Assembly: GCF_014204815.1 (NCBI RefSeq)
Contig: NZ_JACHMC010000001.1
Span: 930,001-994,000 of the forward strand
DNA from: Micrococcus flavus
GTDB taxonomy: Bacteria; Actinomycetota; Actinomycetes; Actinomycetales; Micrococcaceae
Direction of reading: 5' to 3'
DNA: 64,000 bases
Shown here: piece after piece, positions 57,250 through 64,000 of the stretch
Layout of the letters: the number at the start of each line of letters is the position of its first letter
Position numbering within the stretch: position 1 is the stretch's first letter
Program-made: the position numbers and the translations under genes
The notes under the pieces: model-generated
What the model saw: only the letters and a program-made list of their open reading frames with translations
Databases searched by the model: none
Told to the model about the DNA's origin: nothing

Positions 57250-58022
57250 TCTCGACGGGGACCGGCCGCACGGCCGCCGACGCTCGGACTCCCCGAGCGC
57301 GGCGGCCGTGCGGCCGGTCTCCGCATCCGGGCGGGCGGACCCGGCCGCCCGCCGTCCTCCTCGGCCTGCTCGCCGCGGGGCTGCTCGCCCTGACCGGGTG
57401 CGCCGACCCCGCCCCCACGGCGCCGTCCCCCGGCACGGCCGCGTCCGTGGGCCCCGCGCACGAGAGCGAGGCGGCGCCCGGCGTGGACGAGCCGGACGAT
57501 CGGCCGGTCGTGCCCTTCGCCGCCCTCGACGACGACGCCCGGCGGGCGCTGCTGCGGCTTCCCGCCTCGGACGCCGGCGGGGAGGGCGCCTGCGGGCCGG
57601 CGGACGTACGGGCGGCGCTGGTCTTCGAGGACGCGGCCCTGGGGCACCGCTACGGGACCATCACGATCACGAACGCCGGCGCCGAGCCGTGCTCCCTGCG
57701 CGGGTACCCCGGCCTCGGAGCCCGGGGCGCGTACGGCCACCGCTTCACCCCCGAGGTCCAGCAGCTGCCCTTCACCGAGGGGTTCCAGCACGGCGACGAG
57801 GGGGCCGTCGCCACGGACCTGCGGGTCCCGGCCGGCGGCGCGGCGCAGGTGCGGATCGAGTGGTCGGGGGCCCTCGGCGGGGCCGAGAGCGAGCCCCTGG
57901 GCGACCTCGTGCTGCAGCTGCACGCCGACCAGCCGCCCCTGCGCGTCGAGGACGCCGAGCGCGAGGCCGCCGACATCGGGGCGTTCACGAGCCTGCGGGT
58001 GGGGCCGTTCTCGCTCAGGTGA
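57246..58022 (+). CDS. DUF4232 lipoprotein
   Basis: A 258-residue secreted lipoprotein. The basic N terminus (residues 1-36) is followed by a hydrophobic stretch and lipobox LLALTGC (Cys about 54), a disordered Pro/Glu linker and a DUF4232 domain (about 130-255; [47 protein letters not shown], and the closing [11 protein letters not shown]). The function is unknown. The only in-frame start is the GTG at 57246 overlapping the aspS stop; the first 25 codons or so lie in a 26-bp hairpin. Confidence 0.82.
   Translation: MISTGTGRTAADARTPRARRPCGRSPHPGGRTRPPAVLLGLLAAGLLALTGCADPAPTAPSPGTAASVGPAHESEAAPGVDEPDDRPVVPFAALDDDARRALLRLPASDAGGEGACGPADVRAALVFEDAALGHRYGTITITNAGAEPCSLRGYPGLGARGAYGHRFTPEVQQLPFTEGFQHGDEGAVATDLRVPAGGAAQVRIEWSGALGGAESEPLGDLVLQLHADQPPLRVEDAEREAADIGAFTSLRVGPFSLR
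57261..57318 (+). terminator. 26-bp hairpin after aspS, inside the 5' coding region of the DUF4232 gene
   Basis: Outer perfect 18-bp stem (57261-57278 with 57301-57318), a 1-bp pair with a bulge, then 7 bp (57281-57287 with 57293-57299) around a 5-nt loop. It looks like the aspS terminator, yet it encodes the signal-peptide N region of the next gene. Confidence 0.6.
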
Positions 58023-58354
58023 GCCCAGCGGACTGCAGGTCCGCGGCGATGCGCTCGGCCTGCGCGCGAGCCTCGGTCACCACCGTCCACCGCCGCCCGT
58101 CGCGCGTCCGGAGGACCACGGCGGCGGAGCCGCCCAGGGTCAGCCGCACCCCGCCGCGCGAGGCCACCCGCCCGGACACGGGCCAGTTGAGCCACCCGTG
58201 CTGCTGCCCGTCGTTGTCCCGGACCTCCACACGGGCCAGGCTCCGCCAGCGGGACCTCACGGGCATACAGGGGGCCGCGCAACCGCACGACGGCGGCGCT
58301 GGCGCGCCGCTCCGCGCGGGCCCGGGCGGCGGAGGGACGTGGGTCGCCGCTCAT
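58015..58354 (-). pseudogene. Frameshifted small gene (bacterial PH-like domain candidate) after dtd
   Basis: The ATG at 58354 overlaps the dtd stop (ATGA) and opens [20 protein letters not shown] then VVRLRGPLYAREVPLAE. From about 58235-58255 the protein-like signal moves to the next frame: LARVEVRDNDGQQHGWLNWP, then VRLTLGGSAAVVLRTRDG and [13 protein letters not shown], ending at TGA 58017-58015. Alone the second frame could start at ATG 58266 (83 residues). A 1- or 2-nt change would restore a protein of about 112 residues with a PH-like beta core. Either a recent mutation or a sequencing error. Confidence 0.6.
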
Positions 58355-58803
58355 CCGCGCCGCGGCCCGGCGAGGTCGGAGGTGTCCACGACGAGCGTGA
58401 AGGGGCCGTCGTTGACGAGGGCGATGTCCATCTGCGCCCCGAACACCCCCCGCTCCACGCGCACGCCCTCCGCCTCGAGCCCCGCGGCGAACCGCTCGTA
58501 CAGCGGCTCGGCGTGCTCCGGGCGGGCGGCGCCGGTCCAGGAGGGGCGACGGCCCTTGCGGACGTCCCCGTAGAGCGTGAACTGGCTGACCACGAGCGCG
58601 GGCGCACCGGCGCTGACGAGCGAGGCCTCGCCGTCGAGCATCCGCAGGGTGGCCACCTTGGCCGCCAGGGCGTCGGCCTCGGCGCCGGTGTCCTGCGTGC
58701 TCACCCCGAGCAGGATCACCAGCCCGGCGCCCTCGAAGGAGCCGACCACCTCCCCGGCGACGGTGACGGAGGCGGATCGGGCGCGCTGCAGGACGGCTCT
58801 CAT
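58351..58803 (-). CDS. dtd: D-aminoacyl-tRNA deacylase
   Basis: A 150-residue proofreading enzyme that frees D-amino acids (and glycine from tRNA-Ala) from tRNA. The two active-site motifs are visible: SQFTLYGD (about 78-85) and [14 protein letters not shown] near the C terminus (the Gly-Pro cis-peptide motif). Start at 58803 with [15 protein letters not shown] is standard. It is back to back with the MFS gene, only 14 bp apart, and its stop overlaps the frameshifted PH-like gene. Confidence 0.95.
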   Translation of the reverse strand: MRAVLQRARSASVTVAGEVVGSFEGAGLVILLGVSTQDTGAEADALAAKVATLRMLDGEASLVSAGAPALVVSQFTLYGDVRKGRRPSWTGAARPEHAEPLYERFAAGLEAEGVRVERGVFGAQMDIALVNDGPFTLVVDTSDLAGPRRG

Positions 58804-58817
58804 GGCAGGATCCTCGC

Positions 58818-60155
58818 ATGCTCACGATCACCCCCGCCGCGGCCGCGCCTGGAGGCCGGCCGCCGCGCGGGGCGGCGCGCTGGCTGCTCGCCTCCAACGG
58901 GCTCGACGCCGCCGGACGGTCGGCGACGGGGATCGTCGTGGAGGTGCTGGCCGTCCTCGTCCTGGGCGCCGGCGCGATGCAGATGGGCGTGCTCGGCATG
59001 CTGGGCACGCTCGGGTACCTCGTGTTCGGGATTCCGGTGGGCGTCCTCGTGGACCGGCACCTCAGCCCGCGCCTGCTCGTGGCGGCGGGCTTCGTCAAGG
59101 GCGGCCTGCTGGCCACGGTGCTCGTCGCGCTGGCCCTGGACGCGCTGACGTTCTGGCACCTGGCCGCGGCCTCGGCCCTGGTGGGCGTGGCTGCGGTGGT
59201 GTCCGAGACGGCACAGACGGCGCTCGTGCCCCGCACCGTCCCCCGGGACGCGGTGCCCCGGCAGATCGCGCGGCTGGAGTCGGCCGACTCGGCGCTGGGC
59301 ATCATCGTCCCGGCCGGCACCGGCCTGCTCGTCGCGGCGGCGGGCGCCGGGCCCGCCCTGGCCGTGGCCGTCGTCTGCACGGCGGCGGCGGCGCTGGCCG
59401 CGCTGCGCGTCCGGATGGGTCCGCCCCCGTCGAGGGAGGAGCCCGCCGACGTCGAGGACGGCGCCGACGGCCCCTCGTCGGCCGGCGCCGCGTGGCGCGC
59501 GCTGTTCGCCGACGCGGGCGCCGGCTGGCGGGCGGTGCGGCGCACCCCGGTGCTGTGGTGGCTCAGCCTCGGCTCCATGACGGCGAACGCCGGCATGAGC
59601 GCCTTCGCGGCAATCGAGCCCCTGTTCGTGCTGGACACGCTCGGGCTCTCACCGGTGTTCCTGGGCATGGTGGCCGGGGTGGGCTCCGCGGCCGCGCTGG
59701 TCGGCTCGCTCCTCGTGACCCCGTTCGCCGCCCGCGTGGGCCAGCGCGGCGCCGTGCTGACGGCGCAGGCCGCATTGGTCGCGTCCGTGGCCCTGCACGT
59801 GGCGGCGTTCCTGGACCAGGGGCGCGCGGCCGCGTGGCTGCTGGCCGGCGGCGCGCTGTGGGGCGTGGCGATCGTGGTGAACAATGTCACCCAGCAGTCG
59901 GTGGCCGCCCGCGTCAGCTCTCCGGAGGTGCTCGGTCGGGTCATGGCGTTCCGGCGCACCCTGACCATGGGCGTCGTGCCCGGGGCCATGCTGGGCGGCG
60001 GCGCGCTCGGTGCGGTCGCCGGCCCGGGTGCGGTGCTCGCCGCGTGGCTGGGCCTCGCCGTCGTCGGGGCCGTCCTGGCCGCCGTCGCCGTGCGGAGCCT
60101 GCCCGCGGCGGGCGACGGGACTGCGCGCCGTCGTCGTGTCCGGGGCGGGGCCTAG
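58818..60155 (+). CDS. MFS transporter
   Basis: A 445-residue member of the major facilitator superfamily with about 12 membrane segments. The A-motif-type loop after TM2 reads [16 protein letters not shown] (about 73), and TM blocks like [18 protein letters not shown] and [18 protein letters not shown] are present. It resembles the MFS_3/enterobactin-exporter-like group; substrate unknown. The ATG is 6 nt after CAGGAT, which could be a leaderless -10. Only 14 bp separate it from the divergent dtd gene. Confidence 0.88.
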   Translation: MLTITPAAAAPGGRPPRGAARWLLASNGLDAAGRSATGIVVEVLAVLVLGAGAMQMGVLGMLGTLGYLVFGIPVGVLVDRHLSPRLLVAAGFVKGGLLATVLVALALDALTFWHLAAASALVGVAAVVSETAQTALVPRTVPRDAVPRQIARLESADSALGIIVPAGTGLLVAAAGAGPALAVAVVCTAAAALAALRVRMGPPPSREEPADVEDGADGPSSAGAAWRALFADAGAGWRAVRRTPVLWWLSLGSMTANAGMSAFAAIEPLFVLDTLGLSPVFLGMVAGVGSAAALVGSLLVTPFAARVGQRGAVLTAQAALVASVALHVAAFLDQGRAAAWLLAGGALWGVAIVVNNVTQQSVAARVSSPEVLGRVMAFRRTLTMGVVPGAMLGGGALGAVAGPGAVLAAWLGLAVVGAVLAAVAVRSLPAAGDGTARRRRVRGGA

Positions 60156-60167
60156 GCTGGGGGCACC
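60153..60167 (+). promoter_or_regulatory. -10 element of a probable leaderless promoter for rarA
   Basis: TAGGCT at 60153-60158, inside the MFS stop region, 9 nt, then ATG at 60168. No ribosome binding site. Confidence 0.5.
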
Positions 60168-61580
60168 ATGGCTGACCTCTTCTCCGCGGCGCACGAGTCC
60201 GACGACGACGCCCCCGCCGGCACGGTCGCTCGCCCGCACGCCTCGGCCCCGCTGGCGGTGCGGATGCGCCCGCGCACGCTGGACGAGGTCCTGGGCCAGG
60301 CGCACCTGAAGCGTCCCGGCTCCCCGCTGCGCAAGCTCACCGAGCCCTCCGCCGCCGGCCAGGCCGCGGGGCCGAGCTCGATCGTGCTCTACGGCCCGCC
60401 CGGCATCGGCAAGACCACGATCGCCCACGTGATCGCCCGCGCGGAGGGCCGCACCTTCCGGGAGCTGTCCGCCATCACCGCCGGCGTCAAGGACGTGCGC
60501 CAGGTGATGGAGCAGGCCCAGCGGGAGCGCGACCTCTACGACCGCACCACGGTCCTCTTCCTCGACGAGATCCACCGATTCTCCAAGGCCCAGCAGGACG
60601 CGCTGCTGCCGGGCGTGGAGAACAGGTGGGTGGTCCTCGTGGCCGCCACCACGGAGAACCCCTCCTTCTCCGTGATCGCGCCGCTGCTCTCCCGGTCCCT
60701 GCTGCTGACCCTGCGCCCCCTCGACGACGCCGACCTCGCCGCGCTCGTGGACCGCGCCGTCGCGGACGAGCGGGGGCTGAACGGGGCCGTGACCCTCACC
60801 CCCGGCGCCCGCGACTACGTGGTCCGGATGGCCGGTGGCGACGCGCGGCGGGCCCTCACCGTGCTCGAGGCCGCGGCCGGCGTCGGGCTGGACCGCGCGG
60901 CGGCCGCCGCGTCCGAAGCCGACGGGGGCTCCCCGGCGGGCCCGGTCGAGGTCACCGAGGAGGACGCCGCCCAGGCGATGGACCACCAGGTGCAGCGCTA
61001 CGACAAGGACGGCGACCAGCACTACGACGTCATCAGCGCGTTCATCAAGTCCATCCGCGGCTCGGACGTGGACGCCTCGCTCCACTACCTGGCGCGCATG
61101 CTCGAGGCGGGGGAGGACCCCCGGTTCATCGCCCGGCGCCTGATCATCTCCGCCTCCGAGGACGTCGGCATGGCCGACCCCACGGCCCTGCAGACCGCCG
61201 TGGCCGCCGCGCAGGCGGTGCAGCTGATCGGCATGCCCGAGGGGCGGATCATCCTGGCGCAGGCCGTCACCCACCTGGCCACCGCGCCCAAGTCCAACGC
61301 CTCCTACACGGCGGTGGACGAGGCGATCGCCGACGTCCGTGCCGGCCGCGGCGGGCCCGTGCCGGCGCCTCTGCGGGACTCCCACTACCCCGGGGCGTCC
61401 GCCCTCGGCCACGGCGAGGGGTACGTCTACAGCCACGACGAGCCCCACGCCGTCGCGCGCCAGCAGTACGCACCGGACCCGCTGGTGGGCAAGGACTACT
61501 ACCGCCCCAAGCCGATCGGCGCCGAGAAGCGCCTCGTGGACCAGGTGGCGGCGCTGCGCAGGATCACCCGCGGGGAGTGA
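60168..61580 (+). CDS. rarA: Replication-associated recombination protein A (RarA/MgsA)
   Basis: A 470-residue AAA+ ATPase of the RarA/WRNIP1 clamp-loader-like family, acting at stalled replication forks. After [15 protein letters not shown] come Walker [10 protein letters not shown] (about 78-86), Walker [20 protein letters not shown] (about 127), sensor 1 [11 protein letters not shown] and the arginine-finger region. The C terminus has the typical [20 protein letters not shown] and a late [16 protein letters not shown]. Length is typical. Confidence 0.94.
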   Translation: MADLFSAAHESDDDAPAGTVARPHASAPLAVRMRPRTLDEVLGQAHLKRPGSPLRKLTEPSAAGQAAGPSSIVLYGPPGIGKTTIAHVIARAEGRTFRELSAITAGVKDVRQVMEQAQRERDLYDRTTVLFLDEIHRFSKAQQDALLPGVENRWVVLVAATTENPSFSVIAPLLSRSLLLTLRPLDDADLAALVDRAVADERGLNGAVTLTPGARDYVVRMAGGDARRALTVLEAAAGVGLDRAAAAASEADGGSPAGPVEVTEEDAAQAMDHQVQRYDKDGDQHYDVISAFIKSIRGSDVDASLHYLARMLEAGEDPRFIARRLIISASEDVGMADPTALQTAVAAAQAVQLIGMPEGRIILAQAVTHLATAPKSNASYTAVDEAIADVRAGRGGPVPAPLRDSHYPGASALGHGEGYVYSHDEPHAVARQQYAPDPLVGKDYYRPKPIGAEKRLVDQVAALRRITRGE

Positions 61581-61682
61581 GCCAGCGGCCGCGCACCGTG
61601 CGCGGCGCGGGGGAGTGAGGCGGGGCACAGTCCCGCCGGCGGGGAACACACAGGTCAGCGCCCGGGTTGTCCCAGGGGAGAG

Positions 61683-61705
61683 GACGGCGGAGCCGCTCCG
61701 CCGTC
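61683..61705 (+). other. Hairpin upstream of the stress-type gene
   Basis: 10-bp stem (61683-61692 with 61696-61705), 3-nt loop, in the rarA to stress gene gap, about 30 nt before the start. It may terminate rarA or lie in the leader of the next gene. Confidence 0.4.
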
Positions 61706-61735
61706 TCGACCATCCGAGACCGAAGGAGCCCCGCC

Positions 61736-62281
61736 ATGTCCCAGCAGCAGCCCTACGCCCAGGACCCCCACAGCACCGCCCCCGCCACGACCGCCGACGC
61801 CGCCTACGCGGGCGGCCCGCTGGGCGCGGCCGACCACCGCGTCCTGGAGTCCGTGCCGGACTACGCCCGCGCGCAGGCGATCGTGGACCAGCTCTCCGAC
61901 GCCGGCTTCCCCGTCGAGCACGTGCGGATCGTCGGCACGGGGCTGCGCACCGTGGAGCAGGTCCTCGGCCGGATGACCACCGGGAAGGCCGCCGGTCGCG
62001 GCGCCGTGCAGGGCCTCTGGTTCGGCCTGCTGCTCGGCCTGCTGTTCTCGATCTTCTCCCCGGGCTTCGGGTTCCTCTGGATCCTGCTCATCTCCCTGGG
62101 CCTCGGCGCCCTGTGGGGTGCCGTCTTCGGGGCGATCGGCCACGCCGCGACCCGCGGCCGCCGCGACTTCAGCTCCCTGCAGACCATGGACGCCGCCTCG
62201 TACGAGGTGCAGGTGGAGGCCGCCCACCTCGATCGGGCCCGCCAGACCCTGGGCGCCGGCCCGGCCGCCCCGCGCGCCTGA
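61736..62281 (+). CDS. General stress protein 17M-like membrane protein
   Basis: A 181-residue protein. Residues about 40-80 match the general-stress 17M/YflT-type domain (ESVPDYARAQAIVDQLSDAG then VEHVRIVGTGLRTVEQV), followed by a glycine-rich double hydrophobic segment (about 95-140, GAVQGLWFGLLLGLLFSIFS). The C terminus is soluble (MDAASYEVQVEAAHLDRAR). Such proteins are stress-induced in actinobacteria. ATG 61736 has GAAGGAG 6 nt upstream. Confidence 0.82.
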   Translation: MSQQQPYAQDPHSTAPATTADAAYAGGPLGAADHRVLESVPDYARAQAIVDQLSDAGFPVEHVRIVGTGLRTVEQVLGRMTTGKAAGRGAVQGLWFGLLLGLLFSIFSPGFGFLWILLISLGLGALWGAVFGAIGHAATRGRRDFSSLQTMDAASYEVQVEAAHLDRARQTLGAGPAAPRA

Positions 62282-62373
62282 CCCGTCCGCCGGCGGGGTC
62301 GGCCCGCGCCGTCCGGTCTGGACAGGCCCCGCACCCCGCCCCGGCCCCGAGCCGAGCGGCCCGCATCCCTCGT

Positions 62374-62427
62374 GTTGCGCTCACGACACGCCGTCGTCGT
62401 GCGCAGGCGGCGAGTCGTGAGCGCAAC
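62374..62427. terminator. Long hairpin after the stress-type gene
   Basis: 14-nt arms (62374-62387, 62414-62427) are perfect reverse complements; after one A/A mismatch 5 more pairs form (62389-62393 with 62408-62412), loop 14 nt. It resembles the hairpin after hisS in shape. The rest of 62282-62490 holds no gene I can support. Confidence 0.55.
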
Positions 62428-62490
62428 GGAGGAGGAGCAGCCCCGGACACGCCGCCCCCGTCCGTTTCGGGCCGACGCCGGCCGCTCTGG

Positions 62491-62496
62491 TAGGGT
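62491..62496 (+). promoter_or_regulatory. -10 element for rpsD
   Basis: TAGGGT at 62491-62496; transcription would start near 62503. Confidence 0.45.
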
Positions 62497-62502
62497 GGAC
62501 CG

Positions 62503-62740
62503 GTCTGGCAGGCGCTGCGCCCCGGACGCATCCCCCTCGAACGGATCCCGCGGACACCCGCGTGCCCGGACGGGGGTCGCGCAGCGCATCAGTGGATGAC
62601 GGGCGGCGGCACGCCCCTCAGCTCTCCTCAGGATCGCGGGGAGGCCAGGTTCGAGTCCCCTTGACCCGTGCGCGAGCACGGCGACGGACCCTCGAGACAA
62701 ACCCCATCCGTGCCGCACGTCAAGGAAAGTGAGGACCACC
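62503..62740 (+). promoter_or_regulatory. Long 5' leader of rpsD (candidate S4 autoregulatory RNA)
   Basis: About 238 nt without an ORF separate the -10 element from the rpsD start, much longer than any other leader here. It is rich in short complementary GC runs (for example around 62560-62600 and 62665-62690). S4 represses its own mRNA in several bacteria; whether this leader does so is an inference. Confidence 0.4.
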
Positions 62741-63367
62741 ATGAGTGGCAACCTTCGCACCCGCCGCACCGTCCGGCACTCGCGCGCCCTGGGCATCGCC
62801 CTGACCCCCAAGGCCGAGAAGTACATGGAGCGCCGCCCGTACGGCCCCGGCCAGCACGGCCGCGCCCGTCGCAAGCAGGACTCCGACTACGCGGTGCGCC
62901 TGAAGGAGAAGCAGCGTCTGCGCGCTCAGTACAACATCCGCGAGGCGCAGATGCGTCGCTACTTCGAGGAGGCCAAGCGCACCGCCGGCCTGACCGGTGA
63001 GAACCTGGTCGAGCTCCTCGAGATGCGCCTGGACGCCCTCGTGCTGCGCGCCGGCTTCGCCCGCACCATCCAGCAGGCCCGCCAGCTCGTCGTGCACCGC
63101 CACATCATGGTGGACGGCAAGCGCGTGGACATCCCCTCGTTCCGCGTGAAGGAGGGCCAGATGATCCACGTGCACGAGCGCTCGGAGAAGATGGTGCCCT
63201 TCCAGCTGGCCGCCGCCGGCGCCCACCAGCAGGTCCTGCCCGCCACCCCGGGCTACCTGACCGTGGAGATCGAGAAGCTCCGCGCCACCCTGACGCGTCG
63301 CCCGAAGCGCTCCGAGGTCCCCGTGACCTGCGAGGAGCAGCTCGTGGTCGAGTACTACGCGCGCTGA
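62741..63367 (+). CDS. rpsD: 30S ribosomal protein S4
   Basis: A 208-residue primary 16S rRNA-binding protein that nucleates 30S assembly. It begins MSGNLRTRRTVRHSRALGIA; the zinc-binding cysteines of the C+ form are absent (C- form). An S4 RNA-binding domain (LEMRLDALVLRAGFARTIQQ, ARQLVVHRHIMVDGKRVDIP, about 85-150) and the C-terminal SEVPVTCEEQLVVEYYAR are typical. ATG 62741 is preferred over ATG 62729; AAAGTGAGG lies 5-13 nt upstream. Confidence 0.96.
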   Translation: MSGNLRTRRTVRHSRALGIALTPKAEKYMERRPYGPGQHGRARRKQDSDYAVRLKEKQRLRAQYNIREAQMRRYFEEAKRTAGLTGENLVELLEMRLDALVLRAGFARTIQQARQLVVHRHIMVDGKRVDIPSFRVKEGQMIHVHERSEKMVPFQLAAAGAHQQVLPATPGYLTVEIEKLRATLTRRPKRSEVPVTCEEQLVVEYYAR

Positions 63368-63412
63368 TCCGTCCCGCCGGGGCTCGCCCCGGACGACGGC
63401 GCCGCGTGCGTC

Positions 63413-63451
63413 CCGCAGGCCCGGTCCCCTTCACGGGGGCCGGGCCTGCGG
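63413..63451 (+). terminator. Terminator hairpin after rpsD
   Basis: 17-bp stem with one T-G pair (63413-63429 with 63435-63451), 5-nt loop, 46 bp after the stop. Confidence 0.7.
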
Positions 63452-63506
63452 CCTGTCCGGCCGCCGCGGACCCGGTGTGCTCCGGGGGTCGATGCGCCCG
63501 CGCCGG

Positions 63507-63519
63507 TAGAGTGGGGCCC
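63507..63519 (+). promoter_or_regulatory. -10 element before the small coiled-coil gene
   Basis: TAGAGT at 63507-63512, 7 nt, then GTG at 63520, which is in frame with the GTG at 63556 that has its own AGGAGG. Confidence 0.45.
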
Positions 63520-63555
63520 GTGCGCCCGCCGGGGCGCCCATGTCAGGAGGACACC

Positions 63556-63900
63556 GTGATCCGTTCGCTGCTGCTGCTCGGCGCCGGCACCGCCGCCGGG
63601 TGGCTCGCCCATCGCGCGACCGAGTCGGGCCGCCGCGCCGCCGAGCAGGAGGCCGGCCGCCGCGTCCGCGAGACCCTGGACCCCACCCGCCTGGGCCGAT
63701 CCGCGGGCCAGGCCGTGGGGGACGCCGCCGCCGAGGCCGTCGCCCAGAGCGCCCAGGCCTTCACGGAGCGGCTGCGCGCCGACGCCCCGCCGTGGGTGTC
63801 CCAGCTGCTGGGCCCGGCGTCGTCGGCACGTACGACCATCCCCGGCGAGGCCGTCGACGCCCCCGCCGCCCCGACCACCCCGAAGGACCCGCACGCATGA
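63556..63900 (+). CDS. Small hydrophobic-anchor coiled-coil protein upstream of alaS
   Basis: A 114-residue protein: a short hydrophobic N-terminal segment ([18 protein letters not shown]), then a charged Ala-rich helix (about 18-75), then a disordered tail. It occupies the position of a DUF6167-like gene in relatives between rpsD and alaS, which I cannot confirm. GTG 63556 has a perfect AGGAGG 5 nt upstream; the in-frame GTG at 63520 could give a 12-residue longer form. Its stop overlaps alaS (ATGA). Confidence 0.65.
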   Translation: MIRSLLLLGAGTAAGWLAHRATESGRRAAEQEAGRRVRETLDPTRLGRSAGQAVGDAAAEAVAQSAQAFTERLRADAPPWVSQLLGPASSARTTIPGEAVDAPAAPTTPKDPHA

Positions 63901-64000
63901 AGTCCCACGAGATCGCCCGCCGCTGGACGGCCTACTTCGAGCAGCGCGGCCACCTGGCCGTGCCCTCGGCCTCCCTGGTCTCCCCGGACCCCTCGCTGCT
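63897..64000 (+). CDS. alaS: Alanyl-tRNA synthetase, 5' end only
   Basis: 34 codons are visible before the window ends: [20 protein letters not shown] then [11 protein letters not shown]-like sequence, which matches the N-terminal AlaRS motif that begins the class II catalytic core. The gene overlaps the upstream stop by 4 bp. The rest is outside. Confidence 0.9.
   Translation, partial: MKSHEIARRWTAYFEQRGHLAVPSASLVSPDPSL

Noticed and set aside
62640-62670. tRNA-like T-loop GGTTCGAGTCC
   Set aside because: Flanking bases do not form the T stem and no anticodon or acceptor arms can be built; treated as part of the rpsD leader.

Overview
The window is chromosomal DNA of a very high-GC Gram-positive actinobacterium, most likely a Micrococcus-type member of the Micrococcaceae. 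The evidence is the strong G/C bias at third codon positions, frequent GTG starts, many start-stop overlaps, and actinobacterial-only families (SepH, DUF3000, DUF3093, DUF3159, DUF3710, DUF4193, DUF5998). The gene neighbourhoods are also typical: topoisomerase IV to dut to TrkA pair to TRAM methyltransferase to dxs, yebC-ruvCAB-yajC-secDF-rel-hisS-aspS, and rpsD to alaS. The species is inferred.

Layout. 1-13.3 kb: the 5' part of a topoisomerase IV/gyrase A subunit (reverse), a GNAT/acyl-CoA synthetase-like protein acetyltransferase, DUF5998 plus an alkaline-phosphatase-fold enzyme, the cell-division protein SepH, a DUF4193 zinc ribbon, DUF3093, then dut-DUF3710-OB fold-DUF3159, converging on two TrkA/RCK proteins. 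13.3-25.3 kb: a KimA-like APC permease next to the TrkA pair, a TrmA/RumA-type RNA methyltransferase, aconitase, dxs, a WGR-like protein, an aldo/keto reductase, a small membrane protein, a Tat Rieske lipoprotein and an unknown. 25.3-35.2 kb: a fused enoyl-CoA hydratase/3-hydroxyacyl-CoA dehydrogenase, ribonuclease D with DUF3000, threonine aldolase with MsrB, a membrane-anchored alpha/beta hydrolase, an unrecognised protein and an M3 peptidase.

35.3-40.9 kb is the accessory part: three leftward genes encoding an Abi-like protein with a HEPN-type R-x4-H motif, a Mod-type DNA methyltransferase and a Res helicase-nuclease. The central (target-recognition) part of mod has much lower GC than its flanks. 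I read this as a defence cassette inserted upstream of yebC.

41-50 kb: yebC-ruvC-ruvA-ruvB (Holliday-junction processing, with an SOS-box-like palindrome before ruvA), yajC-secD-secF (Sec accessory complex) and rel (ppGpp). 50-64 kb: an AbiEi-like protein, a DUF349 protein, hisS, a broken amino-acid permease, aspS, a DUF4232 lipoprotein, a frameshifted small gene, dtd, an MFS transporter, rarA, a stress-type membrane protein, rpsD behind a long leader, a small coiled-coil protein and the first codons of alaS.

A recurring theme is transcription: about ten genes have a TANNNT-like -10 hexamer only 6-9 nt before the start codon and no ribosome binding site, the arrangement expected for leaderless mRNAs. 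Several housekeeping operons instead carry TAGACT 35-100 nt upstream of starts that do have ribosome binding sites. No rRNA, tRNA, CRISPR array, insertion sequence or integrase was seen.
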